This document shows positions 43,555-55,559 of a DNA stretch of 64,000 nt, piece by piece. Every line of letters starts with the position of its first letter. The stretch's first letter is position 1. The DNA comes from Neurospora intermedia (Eukaryota; Ascomycota; Sordariomycetes; Sordariales; Sordariaceae). Under the pieces are notes generated by a model that saw only the letters and a program-made list of their open reading frames with translations, did not search any database and had not been told where the DNA came from. The DNA lies in assembly GCA_037102815.1 (NCBI GenBank), contig BTPP01000012.1, positions 124,001-188,000 of the forward strand. The letters are read 5' to 3'. Position numbers and translations under genes: made by a program.

Positions 43555-44436
43555 ATGTCCTCCACCTCCACACCTTCCGCCCCCGCGGCCTTCCAAAAAG
43601 GCAATACGGCCCTCATAACAGGCGGCGCCTCCGGCATCGGTCTCGCCCTCGCCAAACGTCTTTTATCTTACGGCCTCCGCGTTCTCGTCGCCGATAAAGA
43701 CATCTCCTCCCTCTCCTCCTCCTCCCCCGAAACCAAAGACCTCCTCACTTTCGAAATGGACGTCAGCAACCTCGAATCCTGGACCCGTCTAAAGTCCCAT
43801 ATCGACGACGTCTTTAACGGCCAACTGAACGTCTTGGCCTTGAACGCGGGTAGATACATTCCTACGTCATTCAGTAACGCCGACCCGACGGGTTTCTACG
43901 ACACCATGCAGACGAATTTATTCGGGGTGATTAATGGGGTTACTACCCTTTTGCCATTGGTTCAGGCGACTGTAACAAAGGAGGGAAAGGAAAATGGGAA
44001 GGGTGCGGTGATTATCACGGGATCTAAGCAGGGAATCACCAACCCCCCTGCGAATCCGGCGTATAATGCGTCCAAGGCCGCTGTCAAGTCACTTGCGGAG
44101 CACTTGTCGTTTGATTTGGCCAAGGAGCATCCGGATGTTTCGGTGCACTTGTTGGTTCCCGGGTGGACGTTTACGGGCATGACGGGCAATTCAGGACAAA
44201 AGGAGAAGCCGAAGGGGGCGTGGTGGCCCGAGCAGGTGGTGGATTACTTGGAGGAAAAGATGAAGGAGGGCAAGTTTTATGCGATTTGTCCGGATAATGA
44301 TGTGACGGAGGACATGGATAAGCGGAGGATGGTGTGGGCTATGGGGGATGTGGTGGAGAATAGGCCGCCGTTGACGAGGTGGAGGCCTGAGTGGAAGGAG
44401 AAGGCCGAGGAGGGGATCAAGAAGTTGGATATCTAG
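43555..44436 (+). CDS. Short-chain dehydrogenase/reductase
   Basis: A single exon of 293 residues, starting MSSTSTPSAPAAFQKGNTAL in the context CACCATGTC. Classical SDR features are complete: the cofactor loop TGGASGIG (about 22-29), DKD after the second strand, DVSN, the NAG motif (98-100), catalytic Ser (ITGSKQG, about 157), and YxxxK as YNASK (about 170-174), followed by the PGW turn. VADKD with an Asp after strand 2 suggests NAD(H) preference, which is inference. No signal peptide or membrane segment is present. The substrate cannot be told from sequence and the neighbours (BTB gene, RPL26) give no pathway context. The C-terminus has a Trp-rich extension (RPPLTRWRPEWKEKAEEG). Confidence 0.93.
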   Translation: MSSTSTPSAPAAFQKGNTALITGGASGIGLALAKRLLSYGLRVLVADKDISSLSSSSPETKDLLTFEMDVSNLESWTRLKSHIDDVFNGQLNVLALNAGRYIPTSFSNADPTGFYDTMQTNLFGVINGVTTLLPLVQATVTKEGKENGKGAVIITGSKQGITNPPANPAYNASKAAVKSLAEHLSFDLAKEHPDVSVHLLVPGWTFTGMTGNSGQKEKPKGAWWPEQVVDYLEEKMKEGKFYAICPDNDVTEDMDKRRMVWAMGDVVENRPPLTRWRPEWKEKAEEGIKKLDI

Positions 44437-45436
44437 TTTTGAGCATCACCATACATAGCATGAAGGCTCAACGATTGAAAGTTTCTTGAGGGAATAGTGT
44501 ATTGATTGCTATCAACTACGATTCGACAGACGAAGATATGTGCCTCACCATCAAACCTCCAATATCATCGATTGCTCTCCAAGGAAGTCTGCAGGTGAGA
44601 CCAGTAGGGTTCCTGGTTAGGGTCCTCTGGTTGGGTTGATCTTCGCCAGTCGTATACCTCGAGAACCGTGGGGCTGTGGTTAACGCGGAGATAATCTGGC
44701 GGTCATATGGTCCAAATGGTTTGGTCAAACTCTACGTTCCTTACATGGTGACAGGTGTCCGGGTCCAGAAAGGAGATATCATAGGGAGGTTTACCATCCC
44801 TTGGTCCAAGTAACGACCAGATATGTGAGGTCCAAGATGATGAGGCCTGTGACATGTCAAGGTTAGTAGCAAACTGAAACAACACAAAAGTCACAAGTGC
44901 AGACATGCACTTGCAAACCTCTGAGCAACCAGGCTTGATGATATAACTTCGGGAGAACCTCCCATGGAGCATTTCACAAGCTTGAAGCGCAGAGGCAGCA
45001 AGTTGTATGTGAAATGGCCATTGAGAACATGGAAACTGTCTCGATTTTTTTTTCTTGTTGCTCTGGTTTCTCGTAATACTCCTCCTCTTGCCCTCTACCG
45101 ACCCACGGGTCCTGCGAACATTCCTCCGCAGCGCTAGCACGGGTACTGAGAAACAAGCCCAGCACTCAAGGTCCTAGACACACGGCCGTCGCTTTGTTGC
45201 CAGTCGTTTAGTAGTATAGAAGTTGAAGTTCATCGTCGTGTTATGCCGTGAACCATTCGTTCGCCAAGATAGAAAAAGGGCGATATTTGGATGTGGGTAT
45301 CAAAGCCCTTTTGTCGTCGAGTCGAAGCCCTGAGATCGTACGGCGACTCCGAACGTCAAGAGGCATGGTATTGCGAGAGGCCATCACACCACCCCTCCTC
45401 CACTCATCCTTCCGTCGTCAAATCGGTCGGACAAAT
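44437..45436. other. Convergent spacer SDR/RPL26
   Basis: 1 kb between stop codons. A minus-strand 145-codon frame (44703-45140) contains a CTAAC...CACAG acceptor-like element but no good start or donor. No gene is supported. Confidence 0.6.
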
Positions 45437-45972
45437 TTAGGCGGAGACCTTGGTGGGCTTGGCGAGCTCACGGCCGCGCTTGATGCGCTCAAGGATGGCC
45501 TCACGGTCCTTGTCAAGCTTGAGCTTGGTGATGACGACGTTGGAGGGGTGGATGCCGACGGGGACGGAGGCACCGGTGGCCTTGTCGCGGGTGACGCGCT
45601 CGACGTGGATGACGTACTTGAGGCGGTAGACGGAAGTGACCTTGCCCTCCTTGTCCTTGTTGGAGCCGCGGACAATGGTGACCTCGTCGTCCTTGCGGAT
45701 GGGGATGGAGCGGACCTTCAAGCTGTTAGATTCCAATTCTTTGCTTCTTGTTGTTGAGGTAGAGATGCCCTACGTTGTACTTCTCACGGAGCTCCTTGGA
45801 AAGGGGAGCGCTCATGATGTTGCGACGAACGCTGGAGGGGGCGCTGAAGTGCGCCTTGCGGGCCTTGCGGCGGCTGGAGGAGACGGCTATTCCATTGTCA
45901 GTATTTCGGTATTCGTCATCTCGATGGCTGACGGTGACGGTGGTGGTACTCACAGTTGTTGACCTTGACCAT
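45437..45972 (-). CDS. rpl26: 60S ribosomal protein L26 (uL24)
   Basis: Exons 45954-45972 (19 nt), 45774-45886 and 45437-45715 give 136 residues, the normal eukaryotic length. Introns are 45887-45953 (GTGAGT...ATAG) and 45716-45773 (GTAGGG, TCTAAC branch, TTGAAG). The protein begins [20 protein letters not shown], continues with [20 protein letters not shown] (a KOW motif) and ends KPTKVSA. It binds 23S-like rRNA near the polypeptide exit tunnel. Only six codons lie before intron 1, as is common in fungal ribosomal protein genes. Several near-C-rich words lie upstream (45973-46150) but I could not assign a ribosomal-protein promoter element with confidence. Confidence 0.97.
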
Positions 45973-46613
45973 TTTGACTGATTTGTGCCGACCGAGGAAG
46001 GATGCCGAATTCAGAATCTCCGCGTTCTCAGAGAAGAAAGAGCAAAAATTTGAAGGTCAAGTAGTTTGTGGGCGCAATTTGGCGAAACTGTGGGGTCCGC
46101 CAAAAAGCCCTGACCGCCTTCTACATTTGGGCTGGTCTGTGCTTGGGGCTGGCAGAACGGAGGTTGCCGACGACGACTTTGGGGCAGAGGTGTTTCTGGC
46201 CAGGGTTAGGGGTGACACCGAGCCATCAGACGGAGTGGCTCGACGACGCTCGAGATAAAGCAGCACTCAATGATATTACCAAAATTGATTATACTAACAA
46301 TCCTCACTAGGTATGTAGCCAGAAAGGTATACAGTCCAGTACTGGTTTGTTTGTTAGTTCGAGACGTCGTATCAACTTTCTTATGCATTTTCATAGCTAA
46401 TCAATACGTGATCTTACCTTGGATATGCCAACTCTAACATTCAAAATGCCATATCAAATCTAGCTAATGCCTATTAATTAATCGGTACAAGCTTTGAGAC
46501 TATTCGAAATAGACTTCGTTCAGTGCACTATGTATATTGTACTACCAGGAGTGTGTAGGTAGTGTACCAAGCTAACAAACAAACCAGCATCAGACTGTAC
46601 AATATCTATGCAC
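45973..46613. other. RPL26 promoter and YEN1 3' flank
   Basis: 640 bp. The half next to RPL26 is GC-richer and should hold its promoter and leader. The half next to YEN1 is AT-rich. No gene is supported. Confidence 0.65.
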
Positions 46614-49600
46614 TCAATCATCACCGGTTAGATCAACAACCGATGCTTCGCTCAACCGCCATCTTCTACTGCTGCTGCCTTCCCTTGCAGTCTGACGTCG
46701 GATCTCCTCACTGGTGACCTCGTCTTCTGCTAAATCCCGGTCCAGGCCAGGAAACAAGAGACTTCTCTTTGGAGTCGCTCTGGAGGAACCAACACTTGCT
46801 TCCCTAAGCGTCCTGTCAGCGCTGGTTGCCCGTGCACTGTGTCCAGCATCATTTTCCAGGGTACTCCAGTCCCATTTGCTGCCCAAGAGATTGCTCCTAG
46901 TACTCTCTGCTCGCTGGAATGTATGTGTTCTTGGAGATGGAATCGGTGATGATCTGAATGCCGGCGAAGACTTTTTCTCTCTCGCTAGCTCCCTTCTTGC
47001 TGATGATGAGGGCAAGAGAGTCGCTGTCGCTCGTGGTCGTAACGGGGACGGGGATTTTTGACGAGTCAATGCTCCGATGGAGACAAACGAATCATCATCG
47101 TCCGAGGCTTCTTCTTCGTGGAGGCTACTGAGGTCGGCCTTGTGTCTCCGGAATAAGGGAGAGTGCGCCTGCGTTCGAGAGGAAGCAACAGGTGCTGAAC
47201 TCGTCGGTCGGATATCCTTGAGCGACGCCTGAATTGCTTTCTCGAGCTCGGCATCTTCGTCGGTCTCGTCCTGAAGTACATATCTGTTATGTTCCTTCCT
47301 GGGCAAAAGTGATGAAGACGAGGACGAGGTGCCTACCCGGTGTGGTGGTTTAGGATCAAAGGTCTCTAGCCTGCTGCTCTTCAGTGATGCAAGCATTGTT
47401 CTCTCAAACTCCTCGTCATCATCCGATAGCGGGTCAAGCGTCTTAGCCGTCGTGGAAGGCAAGACTGCGCTCTGTGTCCTGCCAAATAACCTGGACCCAG
47501 CTTGCTCCCTAGTAGTAGAAGGGTATCCAAAATCCAAGAGTGACCTTTGCTTGGTGGGCGTCTTGTCTTTGCCAAACGCCGGTCCCTTCCTCGGTGAACT
47601 TGCTAATGCTGATGACTGAGATCGCCACCGTGATGGTTCTTCATCGCGCATAAATCTTTGAGTGGGATCTGACGTCGTTCTTGTTGCCGGTAGCCTTTCG
47701 GTCCACGGAGCAATCCGCAGTGGACTACTGCCAAATGGATCTGACGAAAACGGCCTGTTGTTCTCCAGTGGGGAATTTGGCAATCTCTTTCCGGGAACCG
47801 ATGGACTGGACGAGATCAGAATAGGTTCCTGGTCGAAAGGGTTTGTTTTTGCTGGTGGTTGAGAAGATGCGATGTTCTTCGTGATCTTGGTGCTTGCTTG
47901 TGAACCGGCGAGTGACCAAGGGTTGCCAGCTGGAGGTCGTGATGTAGCTGCTGTCTTTTTGCTCGTAGTTCGGGAGGAAGATGCCTTTGTGGTACTTTTG
48001 CTTGTTGCGGTCTTGAAAGAGGTAGTTGCTGCTGTCTCGAAACGATCTGACGAAGGCTGAGGAAATTGCTGACTGGAAAAAGGAACGTAAGACGACCTGG
48101 GCGGACTTGGAACAATATGTGATGACCTGGGAGGTGATGAATCCAATGATAAGTAATCGCTCGTTGACTTCGTGACAGTACCAGCAGTTGCCGACCCCTT
48201 TGTGACCTTGACGTACTTTTCCAACGCGCCAGCAGGCATTCCTCCGGTTTGCTTCGTCGTTTGTGCTTTTCGTGTCCCCTTGTTCGCAGCCTTCAACTCC
48301 TTTGCCCGTTGCTTCTCCTCCCAGATTTCCACTGTCAAAGGAACGCCCAGTTTAGCAACTGTTTCCGGAATCCAGGCAAGATCAGGCTTTAATGGATCGA
48401 ACGGCTTCGCGCTGCTACCGCCTTGGGTGCTACTTGGCGTTTCATCTTCGACATCGAACTCATCGTCGCTGTTGAGAGCCAGCCCGCCCCGACCGAAACC
48501 CTCATTGTCCTCTTCAGGCTCAGCGTCCAGATCCAACGGAACAATCTCGATCGGAACATAGGATATCCTCAGCTCGGGAGTCGCATCCGTACTAAGATGC
48601 GTTCTCCGGCTTTTGATCCCCTTGACGAGCACTGCTTCCTCTTTCTCCTTACGACCCAAATCATCAGTGTCATCATCACCCTCGGACTTCTGCAACAGAA
48701 ACTGGACAAGCAAACTCGGTGCCAGCACACGAATAAACTTGACAGCCCCCGTCCGATACTCCCAATCAAACGTCTCCCTCACGAAAACCCTCAATCCCTC
48801 CACATCCACATCCTGCTTCCCCGGAAACTGCCTCTTCAGCCTTTGCACCGTCTCCGGTTTCGACACCACCGGATGAGTGTAATACCTCAACACCTCCAAG
48901 CTCGGAAACCCTTCCGGGATATCCAATGCCTTGTGCCTCGTCCTGAAAAACCCACTCTCATTCGTCCTCAACTCCCTCGTCAACCGCTCCTTCCACCTCT
49001 CCAGCGCAGCCTCATCAGCCCTTCTAATGCCACAAAGCTCCTTGCCGAAGCCGGCCCTCGCGGCCTCACAAGCGACCTTTACACCACACCCGGGTACTCC
49101 CTCAGGCAAGTAATCGCCCCCGCTCATCAACGCCACCAACACCATCCCCTCCCGATCCAACCCATTGATGCCCCCCTTCCTCTCATCCACATCATACACA
49201 CTCACATGCGTCGGCGTCTTGGATGATCTCGTCCCCTCAGCGCTCCAATTCCTCAGCGTCTTCCGACACCCAAACATGATGGTATCCACATCCTCACTCA
49301 ACACCGCATCCACCACTCCTTCCCTCTGCAGGAGCGCACACTCGGCCTCGGCCTCACCAGGCGCATCATGGCACATGAAGCCAAACAAGCGAATCATGCG
49401 CTTGGCCATGGCGTCCGCCACGCCGTGGCTGTTGCCATAGCTGTAGGAGCGCTTGTTGCGCTTGAAGGCGGGCTTGTTGGGCCCATCGAAGACGAAGAGC
49501 GGTTGGATTGCGTGCCCCAAGAGGCGCACGAGCCGGTAGAAGAGCGTGCGGACTGCTGGATTGGAACCGCCCCGCGCAGCGAGGATCTGGAATTGCCAGA

Positions 49601-49853
49601 TGGAAATGTCGATTGCTAGCCGCAGGGGGCGGCCGGTGGTTTCGAGGTGGGTGGTGGCGAGGGCAGTGAGGGAGATGCGTTGCCCGGGGCCGATTTCTTT
49701 GTAGATGCTACAGTAGGTAGTAAGGTGGGTTGTTAGTGAGAGATCAATGCATTCACTGCAGTTGCATGGCCGGCCGGGTAGGTGCGTGGCGATTGTTTTT
49801 TATTTTTTTTTTATTTTTTGTTGCTGTTTGCTCACTCACCCTTTGATGCCCAT
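46614..49853 (-). CDS. yen1: Yen1/GEN1-type Holliday junction resolvase (XPG/Rad2 family)
   Basis: Exons 49840-49853 (14 nt, MGIKG) and 46614-49707 give 1035 residues. The 132-nt intron has GTGAGT and TGTAG. The N and I nuclease regions are intact, with the acidic metal ligands visible: D38 (LAIDISIW), D79 (FVFDG), E123 and neighbours (GEAEAE), D144/D146 (SEDVD) and D203 (MSGGDY). A helix-hairpin segment (EGVPGCGVKVACEAARAGFG) and a chromodomain-like region follow, then a long Ser/Arg-rich disordered tail with many SP/TP sites. The protein ends EASVVDLTGDD, a SUMO-interacting-type motif. Family role: symmetric cleavage of four-way DNA junctions late in the cell cycle; in yeast it is controlled by Cdk phosphorylation and SUMO. 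It is divergent from ro-7, 571 bp away. Confidence 0.93.
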
Positions 49854-50424
49854 TTTTTGGTTGTTTTTTGTGAGTTTGTGAATACTTCAGGTCAAAAAAG
49901 AGTAGGACAAAAGGTCAAGCCATGGTAGGAAAGCGATTATGAGCTCCGTTGTGCTTACTTGCTCTCACCAGGAAAAGGTTGACGGAGGAAGATGCAAACA
50001 AAGTCAAGTGAATTGTTGTTGACGACATTTCCCTTTCTGGACAGATGTGGGGCGCAGACGTTGGCTCGACTACCAGCGGCAGGACCCGCCTGTATGATGT
50101 GGTGTCAGCTTCTTAACATTTAGCGTGTTGCTAAGTATCAAACTCATCGAGAGAAGAGCGGTATTTCTGTTAGCAACCAAACAAGCAGCGTTAGTGGGCA
50201 GGTGCCCGTCCCAACGACACTGCATCTCTTTCAGGCCTCAATTGCCCTTCATCTTCACTGAAAGAAGCGTTTGGATGCACACCACGTCCACCGTCCATCA
50301 CCCTTTCCCTGGACCATGCAACTCGAGCTCCAAAACTCCAATTGACGCGAAAACGACCATTATGATGATTTGATTACACCAATTGATTAAAAATACCTTT
50401 TTCTTTTCTTGAATCAACACCAAA
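49854..50424. other. Shared promoter region YEN1 / ro-7
   Basis: 571 bp between two start codons, moderately AT-rich near the ro-7 ATG. No clear regulatory motif could be named. Confidence 0.65.
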
Positions 50425-52423
50425 ATGTCAGCCTCCCTCCCCCACCGAAGCGTCGCCAACATCCGAGGGGCTGCTCCCACATCCTCCTCCCGCAGTGGCA
50501 GCAGTCACCGTGAGCGAGAGAGCTCCAGCCACCGAGACCGCGGAGATCGTGACCGTGAAAGAGGTGACCGTGACCACTCCGGCACCTCAACGCCCGCGCG
50601 TCCAATTCCTACTTTCAACACGCCATCCAGCCTTCGAGCAGAGGAGGAGCTCATTGTCGTCGACTTTGGTACGCGGAAGATTCAGGTGGGCTTTGCCGGG
50701 GACTCGGCGCCTAGGGGCATCGTTTGGTTTGGTCCGGAGCAGCAGCGGAGGATTGGTGATTTCAGGGACTGGCAGACGGATTATCACCAGGACTGGAGGT
50801 CGAAAGCTGCGGGCGGCAATTGGGGAAGGGATTATGAGCTTTGGAGGCCGGATGTGAGGGGCTTGGAGCTAGGGCAGGTTGGCGATAAGGTTGAGAAGGC
50901 CGTGAGGGAGGCTTACACGAAGTGGGTTTCGACAGGGGTGAAGCATTCGATTGCCAAGAAGGATATGCTAACATGGATACAGATACATGCTCATCGACTC
51001 TCGTCCACGAAGGATGGTATGTGTCGTACCGACAGGCCTCCCCATCCCTCTTCTATCGGCCGCTTTGGACAGCCTCTTTCACCGATTCCAACCACCAACA
51101 GTCTCGCTGCTATCATCGCCAGTCGCTGTGGCCGTCGCTGCCGGTGTACGCTCCGCGCTTGTCGTCGATCTCGGCTGGAACGAGACGATAGTCACAAGCG
51201 TCTATGAGTACCGCGAAGTGGCAACTAAGAGAACAGTCAGAGGAGGAAGGAGGTTGACGGAGGAGACTCACCGTTTCCTAGCCAAAGAACTTGGCCATGT
51301 CCAACGAGACAACCGAGAGGACAAGCAAGAATATGTCTTGTCCTTTGAAGAGTGTCACGACGTTGCGAACCGGCTGGTCTGGTGCAAGCCCTTCAAGGCA
51401 GAGAAGACACCCAAATCCTCACCTCCACAACCGGCATCACCAGAAGGGGAAGGGCTGGCCACTGTTGAAGAAAGTGATGAGGACAAACCCACCATCACCA
51501 TCACCACCACTACCACAACCACTGCCGGCGAGAAACCACTACCTCCGCCACCCAAAGTCACCACCATCCCACTCCGCTCCGGCCGATCCCCAACTTCCGT
51601 CGAGGTAACCTTTGACCAGCTCTCCGAGCCCTGCGAAAGCACCTTCTTCGACTCCCAATATACTCTCTCCAGCTTCGACGACCACGAGATACCGGTGCAC
51701 TTACTAGTCTACCGCGCCCTTCTCCAGCTTCCTCTCGACGTCCGAGCGCTCTGCATGTCCCGAATCATCTTCACGGGCGGGGGTACCACGGTTCTGGGTC
51801 TACGCAAGCGTATTTTCGACGAAGTGTGCCACATTGTTCAGGAGAGGGGATGGGACCCCGTCTACGGAAAAGCCAAGGAGCAACTACGGACGAACCCGAA
51901 ACTCAAGAAGAGGCACGGCAGGCACCAGACAACAAACAACAACAGCAACAGCAGCAACAGCAGCAGCAACAACAACACTTTGACCACGCCCGGGGGTGTG
52001 TCCCCACCAACTGCTGCTAGTGGAGCCCCAAGCGAAGGAGGAACAGCAGCACCAGCAAGCGGTCAAGAGGAAGACGGCATCTGGCATGACGCGGCCAACT
52101 CGGTCCCGGAAGTCGATCCGATCGAGGCACAACTTGCTCGTACTAACCCCTCCGCGAACGGCCGCAAACCCCTCCAAGGCCAGCTACGAGCGATCGAGTC
52201 CCTTGGTCCCTGGGCAGGCGGCAGTCTGATCACGCACCTGAAGGTCTCCACGGTGTCTACAATCGACAAAGACCAGTGGACCCAGCACGGTGTTACCGGG
52301 GCCACGGTCAGGCAAGCAGATGTGGAGGCCAAGACGCAGCAAAGATTAAGCTGGAACGCGATGAACAGAGGTGGGAGGGAAGGGAAGGAGCCGTGGACTT
52401 TGGGCGTCTGGGGGGCTGCTTGA
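50425..52423 (+). CDS. ro-7: Actin-related protein of the dynactin pointed-end complex (Arp10/Arp11)
   Basis: Exons 50425-50921 and 50983-52423 give 645 residues. The 61-nt intron has GTGGGT, an ATGCTAACAT branch site and ACAG; a nearer GTGAAG donor was rejected because it breaks phase. A basic Ser/Arg/Asp-rich N-tail of about 70 residues precedes the actin fold: VVDFGTRKIQVGFAGDSAPR is the phosphate-1 region (about 76-95), ALVVDLGWNETIVTSVYEYR the phosphate-2 region, and IIFTGGGTTVLGLRKRIFDE the adenosine region. Low-complexity inserts (Pro/Thr near 51420-51600 and Asn/Ser near 51930-51980) separate subdomains. The pattern suits Arp10/Arp11 of dynactin, which Neurospora names ro-7, needed for dynein-driven nuclear and vesicle movement. 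Assignment to Arp11 rather than another divergent Arp is by resemblance. Confidence 0.82.
51926..51978 (+). repeat. CAA/CAG trinucleotide tract coding Asn/Ser
   Basis: Interspersed AAC, AGC and CAG triplets within ro-7. The used frame gives an Asn/Ser run, whereas the adjacent frame would give poly-Gln. Confidence 0.85.
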
Positions 52424-54045
52424 GCTTGAGGTTCATTCACCGCCTGCCTTTCCTGGCTGGTGACGTCGACAAGGTACTTGGGTATCTGTGAAGGAGGGAG
52501 GTACTCATCTACCTGGGCAGGTACGGAGAGGACGGACGAACTGCAAAAAGGAAGGCGGTGAGAGAGAGAGTGACCGAGCGTTTTCAATAGAAGGGAACCT
52601 TGACGGCCCTCAGTCTGAGCAGGTTTAGTTGTTTGCTTCCCCTGGGTGGAGAGGGAGGATGAGCTATGGGACGAGATGAAAGAAAAGGAAATTATCACTC
52701 AGGGCAACAAGGTCACACAAGGAAAGAAAAGTTTTGTAAGCATCCACTTGCGGTTGGCCCTGGTTATTTCGAATACCCTGCTTCCTTTACTCTCACTTTA
52801 CCCTGCCTCGTCAGGTTCCGATTTCGGGTTGTGTTGCGTGTTTGTGGCCGATATCGCGTTGCTGGGTCAGTTGCTTGTGGGATATGAGCCGGCTCCTTCT
52901 GTCAGGTCATTTTGGCAGGATGAGATATCGTGTATCCGAGAGCTGGCAGTGGCCGAGTACTTTTGAGTTGCCATGACGATACCCGTTTGGGAACTCCCCT
53001 GTCAAATGTTGAGCACACAAGGCAGGTCCCTTTGGCAAGCAAGATGCTTATTTCCATCGATGTATCCCAAGTGGAAGGGGGCGCAGCTGAGCTGTTGCTT
53101 GCTCATATCAGATTCCATATTACGCAGTCAAGTCTCGGTTTCTCATATCACAGACACTTGCGAGTGGTCAGAAGAATGAAGGAACCTTGACTGAACAAAT
53201 GACCGCCCAATACTCTTGCACTCATTAACACCGTGACGCCTTTATTGCACTTTTGGAGAAGAGCTTGGTTGCGTCGAGTTCACCATGGCATTCATTTATT
53301 TACTCAGTTTGCGAGACTGCTGATGTTTACACACACCATGTGCTCGTCCTAACATCACTCGAGCCGTTGTGCACGTGGTGGGCAGGACGGAGGTTCATCC
53401 GCAACCGCAACACGCATGGCTTCTCCAGGTTTTTGTCAGCGGGATGAAGTATCATCTCAACCACCAGAATGCTTTGATCGTGGTTCTCCTCCGGGACCGA
53501 ACAGAGAAAAGGTGACCGAGTTCCTGGAGCGACCGACTTCGGTTTGCTACACAAAACAAATGACGTCGTTAACCTCTTCTGCTCCTGCCTCTTTTCCTCT
53601 GCCTTATCACCTTCTGCACCTTCCTCCAGAACGTGGTTCTTCTTGTCTGTTCCCTTGTTACTCCACTGGTACCATTGTAGTGTCCTTCGTCCCATGTGGC
53701 AGCCACGAAAATCAGCTCAGAAAGACAGCAAGTGCTCCACTTCAACGGGTGGTTGAAACCCGGGCTGCATAGGCATTCATGAATAAGTCCCCAAGATGTG
53801 AACCTTCATTTCCCGAAGGGGGCCCAGAATGGGAAGTTACGATTCTGCCGCGCAGAAACTGAGCTCCGAGTTCGGGTCCTGCCCATACGTATCAGAAAAT
53901 CTCCCTTGCTCCTTCCTTCGTTTTCGTTTTTCTCCTCCTTCCACAAATTTTTACCAAGCGTTCTGAGTTGAGGGATTCTTTTCCATCTCACTTCAGGAAG
54001 CCACGTCGTTTTGACCCTCGCGTCCATTACACTTTCCACCACACG

Positions 54046-54080
<35 letters not shown>

Positions 54081-55559
54081 CTGAACACAGCTCTACAAGG
54101 CAGAATTATCCGACACTCTTACCACAGCATTCATTATTCCTTCCATCCTTGGACTGAATATTGATAGCGCGAGAAGCCTTACTGAGCAGCGTTACTTGTC
54201 ACGGGCAACAACCATCCCTCACGACTCGCGACAGCCTACTATTCACACTTTCTGCCTTCCCTTGTCCTTCAAGCTCGTCCATCGAGTTTGAGGTACTTCT
54301 TCTACCTTCCTCTCTTCTTTGGAGACCCATCCATCTTCTTCTTCTCTCTCTTTTTGATCTGTAGACGTTCTCCATCGTCGTTCTTCATCTCTCAGCACTC
54401 CGACATACACACCAACACTACCGGTCGCCTCCAACCCACCGAGGCTTCAGCAAGATCACCACATCTCTGCTGGAAACAACAAAACATCCAACTCCGCACT
54501 ACCTTGGTCTCCTAACCAACTTTTGTTGACCGGAAAATTTTGCTTTTTGGTCTCTATCCAAAGCTATCTTCCTCTTGTGATTCTATTCTGCCATCGGTCG
54601 ACTTCATCCTCTCCGACATCTCCATCGCTGAGTTGAACTCGATCCGTCCTCGTGATCACTCAAACCAACATTAAAGTTTGGTTGTGAGGTAAGTCTTTTT
54701 TTCCAGATTCAGTCACTGTCACCCACTCGTGCTTCACTTGCTTTCACACGTGGAGTTCAAGAAACACCAACGACGACGACAACAACAACATCAAGTGCAA
54801 GTGCGCAGCTGGCACCCATATATATATTGCTTTCGTCTTCTTGGCTTGTCATCAGGCAACAAACGCACAGACTCAAAAGGACATCACTGCACTTACAAGA
54901 AAAGGGGGAGTGGGTTTTGGCAACACTTCACTCCCGGCATCTTAGGCAACAGACACCGCCGACACAGAGGGCATAGAGGAGACACAGGGGGAGCCAGGTT
55001 TTGGCAAGACCGGGCAGGTTGTACTCCAGGGACGGATCTTGGAAGTGTGTGGCAGCACTTCATAACATATCTAGGCACATACACAAACGTCGGTGGTATC
55101 AAAAGAACTTGATGATTTGGGTTGGCATCCAAGATGAACATCATCAACAAGAGACCTGTCTATCATCCTCGTCACGTTCGCAAGTTCCTTCATGTGCTTT
55201 GGGAGATTCAGGTGAACAACCGACCTCTCCCAGCGTACATGGTCCTTGCAGCAAAGCATCTCCTCCGCACCACCAGGCTTTGCAACCATGTCACCATTGT
55301 GATCGAGTCAAGCGACTACTTCAGACCACTCGACACATATCTCGACTCCTGCCCCATCTTCCTCTTCTCACAGTTGGAGGCCCAACATCTAACACGAGGT
55401 CCTAGCGTTCGGATACCCACCCTACCAGTTCCGGCTCTTATCCTGCCGTATCTGCCAACTGGCGGCGACGACGAAGTCGTTCTCTATCCGACACTGTTCA
55501 GCTGGCATTGTGCCGTACGACACCGCACGTACCACGTGTTTTCTTTCATCCAAGTCAAC
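52424..55559. other. Long spacer and leader of the 4E-binding-like gene
   Basis: 3.1 kb. It contains an (AAC)12 array at 54046-54081 and pyrimidine-rich stretches from about 54200. A strong GTAAGT site at 54690 after TTGTGAG could be the donor of a 5'-UTR intron whose acceptor I could not fix. The frame continues open upstream of the chosen start to 55122, with an ATG at 55134, but this extension looks non-conserved. Confidence 0.55.
54046..54081 (+). repeat. (AAC)12 microsatellite
   Basis: Twelve perfect AAC triplets in the presumed leader or promoter of the downstream gene. Confidence 0.9.

Noticed and set aside
44703-45140. Minus-strand frame with a CTAAC branch and CACAG acceptor between SDR and RPL26
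   Set aside because: The only donor that fits is GTTTGC, there is no convincing start codon, and the product is unlike any family I know.
55134-55559. In-frame 142-residue upstream extension of the 4E-binding-like protein
   Set aside because: The sequence lacks the composition of the rest of the protein, and starting at 55560 places the YTIDEL motif at the N-terminus as in Caf20. It remains possible that it is leader or a rare isoform.
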